Of a DNA stretch of 22,500 bases, positions 10,905-20,900 are shown in pieces (within the stretch, counting starts at the first letter, position 1; the number at the start of each line of letters is the position of its first letter). A model generated the notes under the pieces. That model saw only the letters and a list, made by a program, of their open reading frames with translations. It did no database searches and had not been told where the DNA came from. The DNA comes from Symbiodinium natans (taxonomy: Eukaryota; Sar; Dinophyceae; Suessiales; Symbiodiniaceae): assembly GCA_905221605.1 (NCBI GenBank), contig CAJNDS010000087.1, forward strand, positions 1 through 22,500, in the 5' to 3' direction. Made by a program: the position numbers and the translations under genes.

Positions 10905-11067
10905 AGGACCAGGCGGACAGACAAGCAGACCAGAGGACCAGAGGACCAGGGGACCACAAGACCAGGGGACCACGGGAACAGTTGACCACGGCCAGAGGAC
11001 CACGGGACCAGAGGACCACGGGACCAGAGGACCACGGGACCAGAGGACCACGGGACCAGAGGACCAC
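10905..11067. repeat. GGACCA minisatellite, 16-bp units at its right half
   Basis: From about 10994 the 16-bp unit AGGACCACGGGACCAG is repeated four times and starts a fifth. The left half holds diverged GGACCAG and GGACCACAAG variants. There are no spacers, so it is not a CRISPR array. It directly follows the AT-rich block. Confidence 0.95.
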
Positions 11068-12000
11068 GCAGGTGGGCCGGATGGCTTATTTTTTGTTTGA
11101 TCCCGATTATTTGTTTTATTGATCCCTATTATTTTTCTTTTTGATGCTTATTGGGTTTTTTTTTACGCCTATGCCCAGCAACCGAGATTCTTGGCCTTGT
11201 TTCGTTAGTTTTCCGCATTCGATGCTAGGAGTTGTCATCGGAGTATGCAGCAGCCGGCATACGCAAAGAACCAAACTGATCTGCTGCGCATGCGCATGTT
11301 CTAGCTTCTTAAGTTAGCTGAATGGGGAACCAGTTTGGCACCAGTACAAAAACAAACCAGCTACTCAACAAGTTAGCCGCGTGTTGCTTTCAGGGGGGGA
11401 GCCCTCCGAAACAGAGATTTTTGCTGGGAATTTTGCGTTCTTCCATCTGAGCTACCATGCAAGTCCTGTCTGCTTTCGTGCTTGAGAAGGACCGCCGCAT
11501 TTTTCAGGAACCCTCAACCAAGCCGCAAAAACGACTTGTAACATGACACCCGAAATTCTCGCTGGGAGTTATGCACAGCATGAAGCCTGCACATGCAGTT
11601 TACAGCACGCTCCCGGTTCAATCTCAAGCTCGGCTTCGATCCTCCTTGGATTCTCTCGACTTTAAAGTCAATAAGTCAACTTGAACTTTGCGAAGCCCCG
11701 AATATCTTTTAAACAGTCAGCGGCCGGCACTAATCTCAGTTCGTTGGAGTCTGGCAGATGCGTTTGCTCGGGCAGTGTCCAGCAGGAGTGCGATCGAGCA
11801 TGACGTGGTCAACAAATGTCAGACACCACATTGCCCTGACATTCATTGATGTGAACGCAAGACGTTTCGCGTTGCAAGAAGCACAGGTGCTACACCTCAT
11901 GGGCACTCTGGAACAAGAGCCGGATTCGGCTTTCGGGAAATGGGCTGGTAAACGACCATTGGGGTCAAGGCGCTGCTATGGGCCGTGGAAGACATCATTT
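11068..12000. other. No gene recognised
   Basis: The first 100 bases are T-rich with GATCCC and GATGCTTATT motifs. These occur in opposite orientation near 9525-9560, on the other side of the repeat island. The rest has no defensible coding signal on either strand. Confidence 0.45.
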
Positions 12001-12094
12001 CATCATTGCGCGTCTTGAAGGCGCAGCGCGTCCGGAGCAGCTATCTGAGCTCGTGTGCATCGCGGACGTGCATGAAACTGCGGGGTAAACATGA

Positions 12095-12240
12095 CATGCG
12101 TGGAGGTGTAGCAGTGTAGGCACCAAAAGAAACGGCACGGAACCAGGGGCCCTGGATTGTCTTCAACATGCAGCAAGGCTCCGTCGTGAGCATGTTGGTA
12201 CACTGCTGACCGACTGGTCCATCGGCCACAGTGAAATTGG
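12095..12240 (-). CDS. Possible exon of an unrecognised gene
   Basis: Minus-strand open stretch reading TVADGPVGQQCTNMLTTEP and later LKTIQGPWFRAVSFGAY. The composition looks coding, but at least one other minus-strand frame is also open here. I could not fix splice sites or join it to the exons at 12706-12930. It could be a further exon of that gene. Confidence 0.25.
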
Positions 12241-12705
12241 GTGTTCAACTGCAGCTTGCTTGGCTCGCGCTCAGCTACACGGCCTTGAACCTCCAACTTC
12301 CCAGTTTTCTGACCCTTGGCCTGGAGCCTTCTCGAGACTCCTCTTCCGAGTAAGTGGAGGCGGTGCAGTGCGCCCACTTAGTGGGCAGAGAGGTTGCGGA
12401 GCCCGGGCTGTGACCCTCCAGGAATACCAGAGTCAAGCCAGGCAGACGGGCCCCGTTGTATCGCTGCGCCCAGCCGTGCAAAAGCAGCAAAAACTGTGAG
12501 AGAGCGCTCTTCTCCGAGTGGCCGGGACCATGGTCTCTTAACAGAGGCCCGGGACGAACCCGTCCCCACACTTTTGTTTCCTCTCCCCAAACCGAGACAA
12601 AATGGGTCTCAGAATCCTTCCTCACCCTCGAAACTTTAGAGCCGGACATGCAAGAAAGTGAACACATGAACACATGAGAGGGCGTTGCGAGAGATGGAGA
12701 TGCTC

Positions 12706-12930
12706 CGGCATCCGTAAGATTTGTTGTTGCAATGTGCAACTGCCCTTGGCTGTCTTCAAGATCGATGCGGGTGAGAACCTGAGCGGTAGCGAAGTCAAGC
12801 CAGTGGTAGTAGACGGCCTGCACTCCACCAGCATGCGGAGGCATCCATCCTTCTTGGCCAAGACGAAGACCTCCACCCTCCAGCCGTCGGTCAGCCGCCA
12901 GCCGCTCCGAAACCGGCCATAAGCGCGAGT
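12706..12930 (-). CDS. Two coding-like exons of an unrecognised protein
   Basis: Minus strand, upstream piece ending at 12850 (RAYGRFRSGWRLTDGWRVEV then FVLAKK) and downstream piece 12817 to about 12706 (AVYYHWLDFATAQVLTRIDL, EDSQGQLHIATTNLTDA). The frames differ, so either a 32-nt intron (GA donor at 12849, GCAG|G acceptor) or a frameshift lies between. All other short introns placed here are 65 nt or more, so a 32-nt intron would be exceptional. No family is recognised. Flanking exons were not identified. Confidence 0.4.
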
Positions 12931-12999
12931 CTCACAAACGGAAGCAGCACTTCTCCACACCGCTCCCGCAGCCGCCGCCAAGAGACATCCTGCAGAAGC

Positions 13000-13950
13000 C
13001 GAGTTCCCGCAAAGTCGTCAACCGTCGTCAACGATCGTCAACGGTTCTCATCTCATCCTGGCAATGAAGAACTCGTGGTCCAATCGGAGCGCGTGATGTG
13101 GTAACGGCTTTCTTAGGGACTCCGAATGGAAAGGCGAAGGTGATCATGCAATTGCCTGTTCAGCCGCCCAAAATTTTGGCGCGCACCACGAGTTCCTAGT
13201 TGTGGGGCCGTGATCTGCTTTTGATGGAGTAGCCGTGTACGTGGATGAAAAGGAACAGTAATTGGAGTCATGGGGATACTTGGTGCACATGAAATGGGAA
13301 GATACGCAGCCATTTAATTATAGTTTTCCTCTGATCAGGGGAATTGGACATGAAGGCCTGGCGCCTCATAGAGGAGCGCAGAAATATCCGATGTCTTCAG
13401 TGTGCGCCACGCCAACCTTCCACATCGTATGAATGCAAGGGATCAACCGCAGTGCTGTAGATACAAGTCCCGCCGGTCTTGCACATGCACATCGATCACT
13501 TCTGCAAAAACCAGTACATGCGCATTGCTATTTTTAAGACTTTCCCCTCAGCCATGATTTCAATCTTCGATTGTGGCGCTGTGGTTTGAAAGCCATTCAA
13601 CAAGGGTTTTTTTGTTGTCGCCCGCGTATCTGAATAGCAACAAGGGTTTAGGGTTGGAGGGGGACGGGGCTACCATGCAGAGCATCGGGGGGCGGAGCGC
13701 GGACGCAGGAAAAAACATCTACTGCGGCCCAACCGGAACTATGCAACGGTTGGAGCATCCACAGCTATAACCGTCCCTATTTCTCGAGAAGTCGCCCGCC
13801 AATTCAAAAGCGCTGCGCAAGGCAGGCAAGGAAAAGTCTCCGTCTTAATGACCGCAAACCCTAACGGGCTCCCTACTAAAAAAAAGAATTCGTACAATGT
13901 TGGACATCCGAAATCTATGGGCTTCGCGGGTCGGAAGTGGAGGTGGCCAT
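13000..13950. other. No gene recognised
   Basis: Contains CGTCAAC-type short repeats near 13010-13040. A minus-strand stretch around 13500-13410 (reads CKTGGTCIYSTAVDPLHSYD) may be an exon, but it has no supportable neighbours. Nothing else stands out. Confidence 0.4.
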
Positions 13951-14084
13951 CTCAAGCATCAAACACAGAGCATGCTAGCCCACGGACGCCTTTTAGCACT
14001 ACAGCTCGCGAACAAAAAAAAGAAAAAAGACGACAATTCTGGAAGGCGATCACAAGAGGAGCGTGTGAGAGGCCAAGGCGGGCA

Positions 14085-14577
14085 AGGCACCCGTACTTTT
14101 TCAAGCTGTCCCCCAACTCGTGGAGTTTGAACCTCATCGGGTCCAAATCCTGCCACGGAGTCTCCCACACCGGTCCTCGCAAAGCCGTTTGCTCTCAAAA
14201 TGTTTATGCAATTGTATGCAATTGCTCATTTTCATACTTCCTGCACACACACAGTATTCTCGTATACATACTTCCATGGCTTGTTGAGCCGATCTAAGCA
14301 GCATGCCACGTTTGCCATCGACCTCCAGAGAAAGTGTGCCATGCCGAAACAATGTGAGCACCAGCTTCGCAGGAATCACGCAGGAATCAGGCCTCGTGGT
14401 CTCATGCCAGTCTCATGTCTCTTAACTGAGGTCCAAGTGCCCGACTTCGGTCTGGGCCCTCGCATTCTCGAAGAGGGCGGCCAGTAAGGTGTCCACAAAG
14501 GCACGCTCCCGGTGCGCCTCGTCAGTCGCTCAGTCGCTCAGTCGCTCAGCGGAGCTGAAGTCAAAGCGGCGCCTCAT
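14085..14577 (-). CDS. Short multi-exon protein, unrecognised
   Basis: Minus strand, about 340 nt downstream of the RRP5 stop. The ATG at 14577-14575 begins MRRRFDFSSAERLSD, and the same frame continues as DEAHRERAFVDTLLAALFEN and TEVGHL to a GA donor after 14434. The next exon starts at 14364 (AAG acceptor, LVLTLFRHGTLSLEVDGKR). A third starts at 14175 (CGAG|G acceptor, VWETPWQDLDPMRFKLHELG then DSLKKYG). A GC donor after 14307 joins the last two in frame, though later donors are possible. The first exon is interrupted by a (CTGAGCGA)n tandem that puts an in-frame TGA between SD and DEAH. The 3' end is unresolved. I do not recognise the family. Confidence 0.5.
14522..14549. repeat. 8-bp tandem triplication inside a coding exon
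   Basis: The unit CAGTCGCT (plus strand) occurs three times and partly a fourth. It sits in the first exon of the unrecognised minus-strand gene and creates an in-frame TGA there. Confidence 0.9.
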
Positions 14578-14918
14578 GCCGGCGTTCAGGCGGCATTGCT
14601 AGGCCAAAGCTAAAGAGCATCAATCTCTTTCAATGTAGTCGGAGTAGCAGGCTATTAAGTAGGCTGCATTTTGTGCTTCTCTTGTCTGTGTGCGGTCCGT
14701 GCGCGGAGCACGCCTGTGTTGGAGCTTGCCTCTAGCTTTATTTAGTCCTCACGAGCACAAGATTTTGTGGCCGCGTGGCGCAGTAGCCCAAGTACATGCT
14801 GTCACGTGCATTGAGCTTCTTGCAAACTGTCGAATAATCGGACGTATCGGACTTTCTGGAACGCACGCTCCAACTCAATCCATGCCGCGGCGGCAGTTCA
14901 GCACTGCCATCGCTCCGG

Positions 14919-14971
14919 CTAGGCTTGGCTTTCCACGTATTCACGAGCCTTCGAACGTACTTGCTCTTGAC
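14919..14971 (-). CDS. RRP5: Terminal exon of RRP5
   Basis: Reads GT then CAA GAG CAA through GCC TAG, that is QEQVRSKAREYVESQA and stop, preceded by CCGGCAG|G. Joined to GAT GCT GAA A (ending at 20822) it gives GDAESQEQVRSKAREY, the expected RRP5 C-terminus, in the right phase. No alternative C-terminus was found near 20820-20690, where the frame instead runs into 40-odd atypical residues. This places the last intron across the whole APC5 gene. A duplicated terminal exon elsewhere cannot be excluded. Confidence 0.8.
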
Positions 14972-17900
14972 CTGCCGGCATGGTCAGTGAGCTTTGCATA
15001 CTGTCCAAGTATATTCACCAAGCATCACCACACATTCGCAATGTGCAGAGAGTGCTTGTCAAGCAACAACCTCCTGTCTGCTCTTCTTTTGTCAATTGAG
15101 AATGAGGGAAAGTCTCTGGGGCGTGTTCCGGCCCCTGGCGGGGGCCTAATGGTGGGAATGGATGGGTGATTAAGGTATAGACTCTCGTGTTGTTAAAATT
15201 CTAATCGTGAGACCACTGACTGACTTTGCGAGGGTCTGCGAATTCGAAGACCGCTGTGCGCACGAATTTTCAGCATAGAAGAAGGCTTTGCAGCGCGGAT
15301 TCGAGGACCTCACGGTCTTTACATGAGTGTCTTGGAAGGAATTGGAAGCCTTGGAGGCACATTTGCGCGCCTTGGGGCGGTCTGGTGACCCGGTCTCCAT
15401 TAATGTTGGACCTGCTTTAGTGCGGGCCCCCCCCCCCCCCCCCCCTCCCCCCCCCCCCCCCCCTCCCCCCCCCCCCCCAAGATGGACACTTAAAGGCCAT
15501 GCTGCACGTGCGTGCCTTGCAAACAAATACTTTACAAAGGAAACACCCGCAGAATAGACGCAACGCACCCGCAGAATAGACGCAATGCACCCTCAGCATC
15601 GGCACACTGTCAACTGTGTCCCGGGCAGGGGCGCGGAGGGCGCGGAGGGCGCGGAGAGCGCGCGGAGGGCGTGGAGGGCGCGGAGAGCGCGCGGAGGGCG
15701 CGGAGGGCACGGACCGCGCGCAGAGGGCGCGGAGCGCGCAGAGGGCGCGGAAGGTGACTATACCCCTTCAACCAGATAAATCACGCGCTGAACCCCTTGT
15801 CTTGTCCACGTGTCCCCCACTCCCTTGCCCATCAACCGAATGTCACGCTCCCCGTCCGCGCTCCCCCCTCCTTGTCCTCGCCCCCCCGAACCCGTCCGTC
15901 AATCGCATCCACGCCTCCCCATGCCATGCCCCTCTCCCAGCCAAATCTTCCGACCCCAATTCCAGAGAGGTTTTCGGGAAGAATCCAACAAAACAAAGAG
16001 CACGCGCAGAATAGACGTTAAGCGTCCAAGGCACCCCCAAGATGGACACTTAAAGGCCATGCTGCACGTGCGTGCCTTGCAAACAAATACTTTACAAAGG
16101 AAACACCCGCAGAATAGACGCAATGCACCCTCAGCATCGGCACACTGTCAACTGTGTCCCGGGCAGGGGCGCGGAGGGCGTGGAGGGCGCGGAGAGCGCG
16201 CGGAGGGCGTGGAGGGCGCGGAGAGCGCGCGGAGGGCGCGGAGGGCACGGACCGCGCGGAGCGCGCGCAGAGGGCGCGGAGCGCGCAGAGGGCGCGGAGC
16301 GCGCAGAGGGCGCGGAGCGCGCAGAGGGCGCGGAAGGTGACTATACCCCTTCAACCAGATACCCCCCCCCCCTGAACAGTCGAGGCTGGATTTTGGTCTG
16401 TTTAAAGGGGCCCGGGATCTTATATGATTTCAACAAGAAGGAGTTTAGATAGATTATAAGGGATCCAGGGATGAGCTTGCGCGAACTGAAAACGGATCCA
16501 TATGAATTTGGGATTATATGAAATCAAAAGAGATCCATATGAATAAAAAGGGATGAGCTTATATGAATTTAGAAGGGATCCGTGCGAATCGGAAAGGGAT
16601 CCTGGATGAGTTTATATGAATTTTAAACGGGACCCATAGGCTTTTTCCAAATTCGGAGCCTCCGGGCCGGGGCCTTGACATAAAACAGGGTCCCAAATCA
16701 GTGCCAGTATTCGGGGCCGAGAGGGGCTCCTGGACCAATGGTTTCGGGCCGCTTGGAATGGATGATGTCGGCCTTTAAATTCACAAGGTTCAGCTTTAAA
16801 ATCATAAGGCCCGGCCTTAAGCCAAGAGACCAAGACATCCAAATTCGGAGCCTCCGGGCCGAAACAAGCCCCAAATCCTTAAGAAAAAATGCCGGATTTC
16901 GGGGAGCGTTTGACTTTAAGGAGGGACTCCCAAACAGTCAGGGTGTCCTGAATAACCCAGCCAAAATGTCTTTAAAGCGGCGGCCAATACTAAAACAGGT
17001 CCAAGACGGTCCTACATTAACCATGTTTTGTTCAGAGACTGTTTAGACTGGAGTTTGGAGTTGCCCGCGTGGAAAAAACGACCATGGGACTGGATTTCGC
17101 ATGTTGCAATAACCCTGCCAAGACCGTCCCCCAATGTGGTAGCCAACAGGCCCCGAAACCATGCCGAAAGACACAATACCACCTGTGCAGGTGGGCAATC
17201 CAAAAAAGGGTAGGAGCGATGAGCGGCGCGGGCACATGTGGATGTACAACAAGTGAGGGCGTGCCCACCACATTCCAAGACGTACGAGCCGTCCAATCAT
17301 GAATCAGTGACGAGAATGGTACCACACTACCTGTGTTGGAACAGCCAATAAAATACAAAACGCCCCAAAGATGATCCACGAACACCGTTTCCCCCGAGGT
17401 CAATGGACACGCAAGGATTGGACTGTAGTGTCTCGAGTGGGATCGAGCGAGGTCGTTGTCGTCGCAGTTGTTGCCCTTGTTCTCTGCCGTCGTTGTTGTT
17501 GTTATGCTGCTTGTCTTGATGTTCCTCTTCATTCTGTTCTTGTCCTCTGTTGTCAGCAAAAACATAGATTTCAAGACGGACGGCAACTGCAGGAACTAAA
17601 GAATCTCTCGTCTCTTCAACTTTTGTTTCTCAAAACGCCGGATAAAGCGTCACTCCCATCTTCGGCATTGACTCCGTGAGTCTCCGAAGCTCACTGGCAT
17701 GTCTGTCTCGTTGAAGATTTTTCCCAAGCTCATGGCACGTTCGGGCCATCAGGTAGTGGCAGCGCCTCTGCTGGCTTGAGTCTCCTGAATCGCTTGAATC
17801 GCTTGAAGAAGTCGTAGAAACACACGTCAAAGCCACGCCGAGGCGTTCCAAGACCGTCTCAAAGAGCGAGTCGAGGCACTTCCGGGTATTGCTCGGGTGG

Positions 17901-20900
17901 TCAGAACGGTCAGAACGGTCAGATCTCCTCTTGTCTAGACAGTCTATCGAGTCTATCTGCCTTGAACTGAGCTCCAGGAGACAATCTGCCTCCAAACACG
18001 CGGCCTTTGCAAGCACCGACGACGGCGCAAGCGCGCCTGCACCTGTGGCATCTGTGTGGCTCGTGATGGTGCTTGTTGTCTCTTCGGCAAGCTGCAGGGC
18101 ACCTAAGACGTCACCAAGCTCCAACTTGAGCTTCGCAAGGCAGAGTAGCGCTTCAGGTTGAAAAGATCGGAGCCGAAGCGTCTTTGTCATGCACCGGATG
18201 CACGGGGCAACTGCAAAGACCGGGGCTCCCTGAAGTGCTCGAGCTAAAGTTGCTAAAGACAGCAGACTCTCACAAAGTCCAAGGCTCTCCTTCTCTTTTT
18301 TGTGGCCCTCTTTGCCATCTTTGCCATCTTTGCCCTTGTCCAGACCCTCGCGAGCTGACTGGCACGTTGCAAGGAGCTGTCCCCAGTGTTGTCGACATTC
18401 GTTGTTGAACTTCTGAGGCCGGAGTTTGGCATCTGAGTCGAAGGCATTGAAGGCACCGAGTGCACCAAGAGCGCCAACAGTCTGGAACAGTATTGCTGCA
18501 ATCCCTGCCGTTTGTCCTTGACGCAGCAGGCGCTGGCCGAGCTTTGGGCCAACTACGTGCACCCAAACGTGGCGCGAGCACAGGAGTTCCCGCGCCAGGA
18601 ACGAATGCAAGGCCTCTGTCTGTGATGCATCTTCAGCAATGTGGCACAAAGCTAAAGCGTGATCATCTGCAGCCAAGCGATTCTTGTAGATGTCGAGCGC
18701 CATCTGATAACACATGGCTGAGGAGCTGAGCGCGAAGACCTGCGAAACACCAGCCTGGCAGAGAAGGACTTTTGGGCGCAGTAGCTCGAGGGATCCGGCC
18801 TGCGTAGAAAGCAAGGATGCCAGGGTCACATGTGCCAGAACCTCTCGCCCCTCTCGCACCTCTCGCGCAGGCGAGAGAGCCCCGAGCAAGCCAGTGCCAC
18901 TTCGCGCGCCGACCGCGCCAACTTTTCCCACAAATGCCCAGGCCCAGGATGCCGAGGCCGAGGATGGCGAGGACGGCGAGGGTCGCGAGGAAAGCGAGGC
19001 GAGAGGAAGAGCTCCAAAAGCTCCACCGTTGGAGGCTCCGGTGGAGGCTCCGTTGGAGGCCACAGAAACGGAATCGCCGCAAGAAGGGCTCCTGGAAAGA
19101 GAGAAGCTCGGCACGGCCAATATCGTTGCCAGAGCCATGCAACTGAGGCTCTCCAACAGTGGGAGTCCTAAGGCTTCTGATCGATACAGGCAGCGCCGAA
19201 GGAGTGTTGCTGCCATGCTGGACATTTTGGACATGTTGGGCATTTTGCAGAGAATCAAGCTTAGCAAATACATGCTGGCGCACAGGCAGTTGGCATCGGA
19301 GTTCTCCTGTGCTGCACGGATACTGTCCTCCAAGGCCTGGAGAGCATCCTCCAGATTTCGCATCTGCAGGCTCAAGTTGGCCAAGCCCAGTACAGCATGC
19401 TGAATCCCATGAATCCCGTGAATCTCATGAACCCCATGAATGGCCAAGGCCGTCCCGTTTTGCGGGCGTCCCTGCAATCTTCCTTGTAGTCTCCTCTGGT
19501 CATCGTGGAAGCATCGCACCAGAAATGCTGCTGCGTCGGCGAACTTGTATTGCACACTATTCGCATACTGCAAAAATGTCACCTGCGCATCCTGCGCAGG
19601 CCGCAGTGCCACCATGTCTTTGGAAGTCAAAGACGGCAACGACAAAGGGAGAGCTTGCCCAGCAGACTCAACCTCCACTGTGGAGCCTGTGCAACTTGTG
19701 CACCATCCCATGCAATTGCTTTGTTGCGCAAAATCTTGCACAGCATCATACAACTTGATGATTTCCTCGAAGCTGGTTTGTTTGAATGCCAACACAAGAC
19801 CTCTTGCCAACTGACCAAATGCTCCACTTGAGTGCATCACGGAAGCAGATACGAGTTCCCGGCATATGATGGTTTCCAAGTTGCGGAAGAGTTCAAACAA
19901 AGAATCCGGAGAGTCAAGCTTTTGCAAGCCTGATATGAGCATCTCGAGAGCCAGTCTGTCCTGACTTGCTCCCAGTTCTTTCTGCAAGTCCGCAAGTGTT
20001 TTCAAGCTTCCAGCCTTCGCAGACTTCGCAGGTGCCTTCGCTGCCTTCACTTGATCTAGAAGAGTCTCCGTGACTACCTCTCCGACCTCTCCTTGGTCCT
20101 CTGCAAACCTGAGGAGTAGGAAGCTCACGCCAACATCGTAATCGGTCAATGTGGACCACTTTGAAGGCTCAATGTGAGACATACCGTATGTGAGCCCTCA
20201 GAGCCTCGAGAGCTCTGTGGAGTTTTTTGGAACTCCAGGTTTCAGCAACTCTTGGATCTTGTCAACGCTGATCGCTCCCGACTTGCCATGCCAGGGTGCT
20301 TCTGAGAGGGGTTTTAAGTACGTGGTTTTAAGTACGTAACCTATGGAATATGTGCATTTTTGTGAAGCATTCTTTCTTTGTGTCGACATGTAGCCATTGT
20401 TTTCTTTAATGGACGCGTCTAGTTAACCTACCTCATTCTGTGCGCGTGCCGAGGGTTGCTTCTGACTGACTCTGACGATTGTCAGCGCCTGCATGTTTCT
20501 TCTGCCATTTGCCGGAACGTCATACAACAGCGACTGCGCTAGTACCTCCCAGCAACAGTTACCAAACGGTCAAACTTGTCAAAGCCCAACATCAAGAATG
20601 AAAAACAAAAACGATTGGCTACACGAAGAGAATTAGCACCGGAGAGTTCACCTTTGCTCATGCTCTGCTCATGTGTGGTTTTTAATCAATAACCCATGGT
20701 GTTGCATCTTCCAAAGTGCTTTGCTGAACTTGAGATAACTTGAGCCTCGCACGTTCACAAGAAGCGGCTTCATGACATGACCGCGAGTCTTGCACCTCAC
20801 AGCAAGTTCTGAGCGCACAGCTTTCAGCATCGCCCCATCGGGTTTCAAAGTCCAGCCATCGCTTGAAGAAGAATCGCATCTTCGTAGCTTTCAGCCTTAA

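Larger units (their letters stand above)
14972..20821 (-). other. 5.85-kb last intron of RRP5, host of APC5
   Basis: GC donor (GCTGTGCGC) at 20821 and GGCAG acceptor ending at 14972. It holds the entire APC5 open frame (17630-20182), a poly-C tract, two copies of a ~300-bp repeat block and diverged GGATCC/ATATGAATT repeats. The other RRP5 introns here are 67-109 nt, so this one has grown more than fifty-fold. Confidence 0.75.

Noticed and set aside
10994-11067. CRISPR-like regular repeat
   Set aside because: The 16-bp units are directly adjacent without spacers, and the surroundings are eukaryotic; it is a minisatellite.
11600-11630. Possible tRNA B-box (GGTTCAATC)
   Set aside because: No A-box at the right distance and no cloverleaf could be drawn. 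No tRNA, rRNA or snRNA gene was found in the window.
14825-14905. Short HAT-like minus-strand reading (AWIELERAFQKVRYVRLFD) after the RRP5 stop
   Set aside because: Only about 30 codons between stops, beyond the RRP5 TAG, with no splice-consistent partner; probably 3' flank.
14690-15169. 159-codon plus-strand open frame
   Set aside because: Antisense to the RRP5 terminal exon, without recognisable motifs; the minus-strand exon explains the region better.
15512-16452. Arg/Ala/Glu/Gly-rich open frames up to 176 codons
   Set aside because: They follow the GCGGAGGGC minisatellite, are open in several frames at once and are duplicated with the repeat block.
17032-17586. 184-codon minus-strand open frame downstream of APC5
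   Set aside because: Two other frames on the same strand are also partly open, the composition is unremarkable and there is no family motif.
18714-19758. Long plus-strand open frames (199-229 codons)
   Set aside because: Antisense shadows of the APC5 coding sequence.
20390-20398. GTAGCCATT, part of the dinoflagellate spliced-leader core, upstream of APC5
   Set aside because: Only nine bases match, and they lie on the plus strand, opposite to APC5; not evidence of a relict leader.
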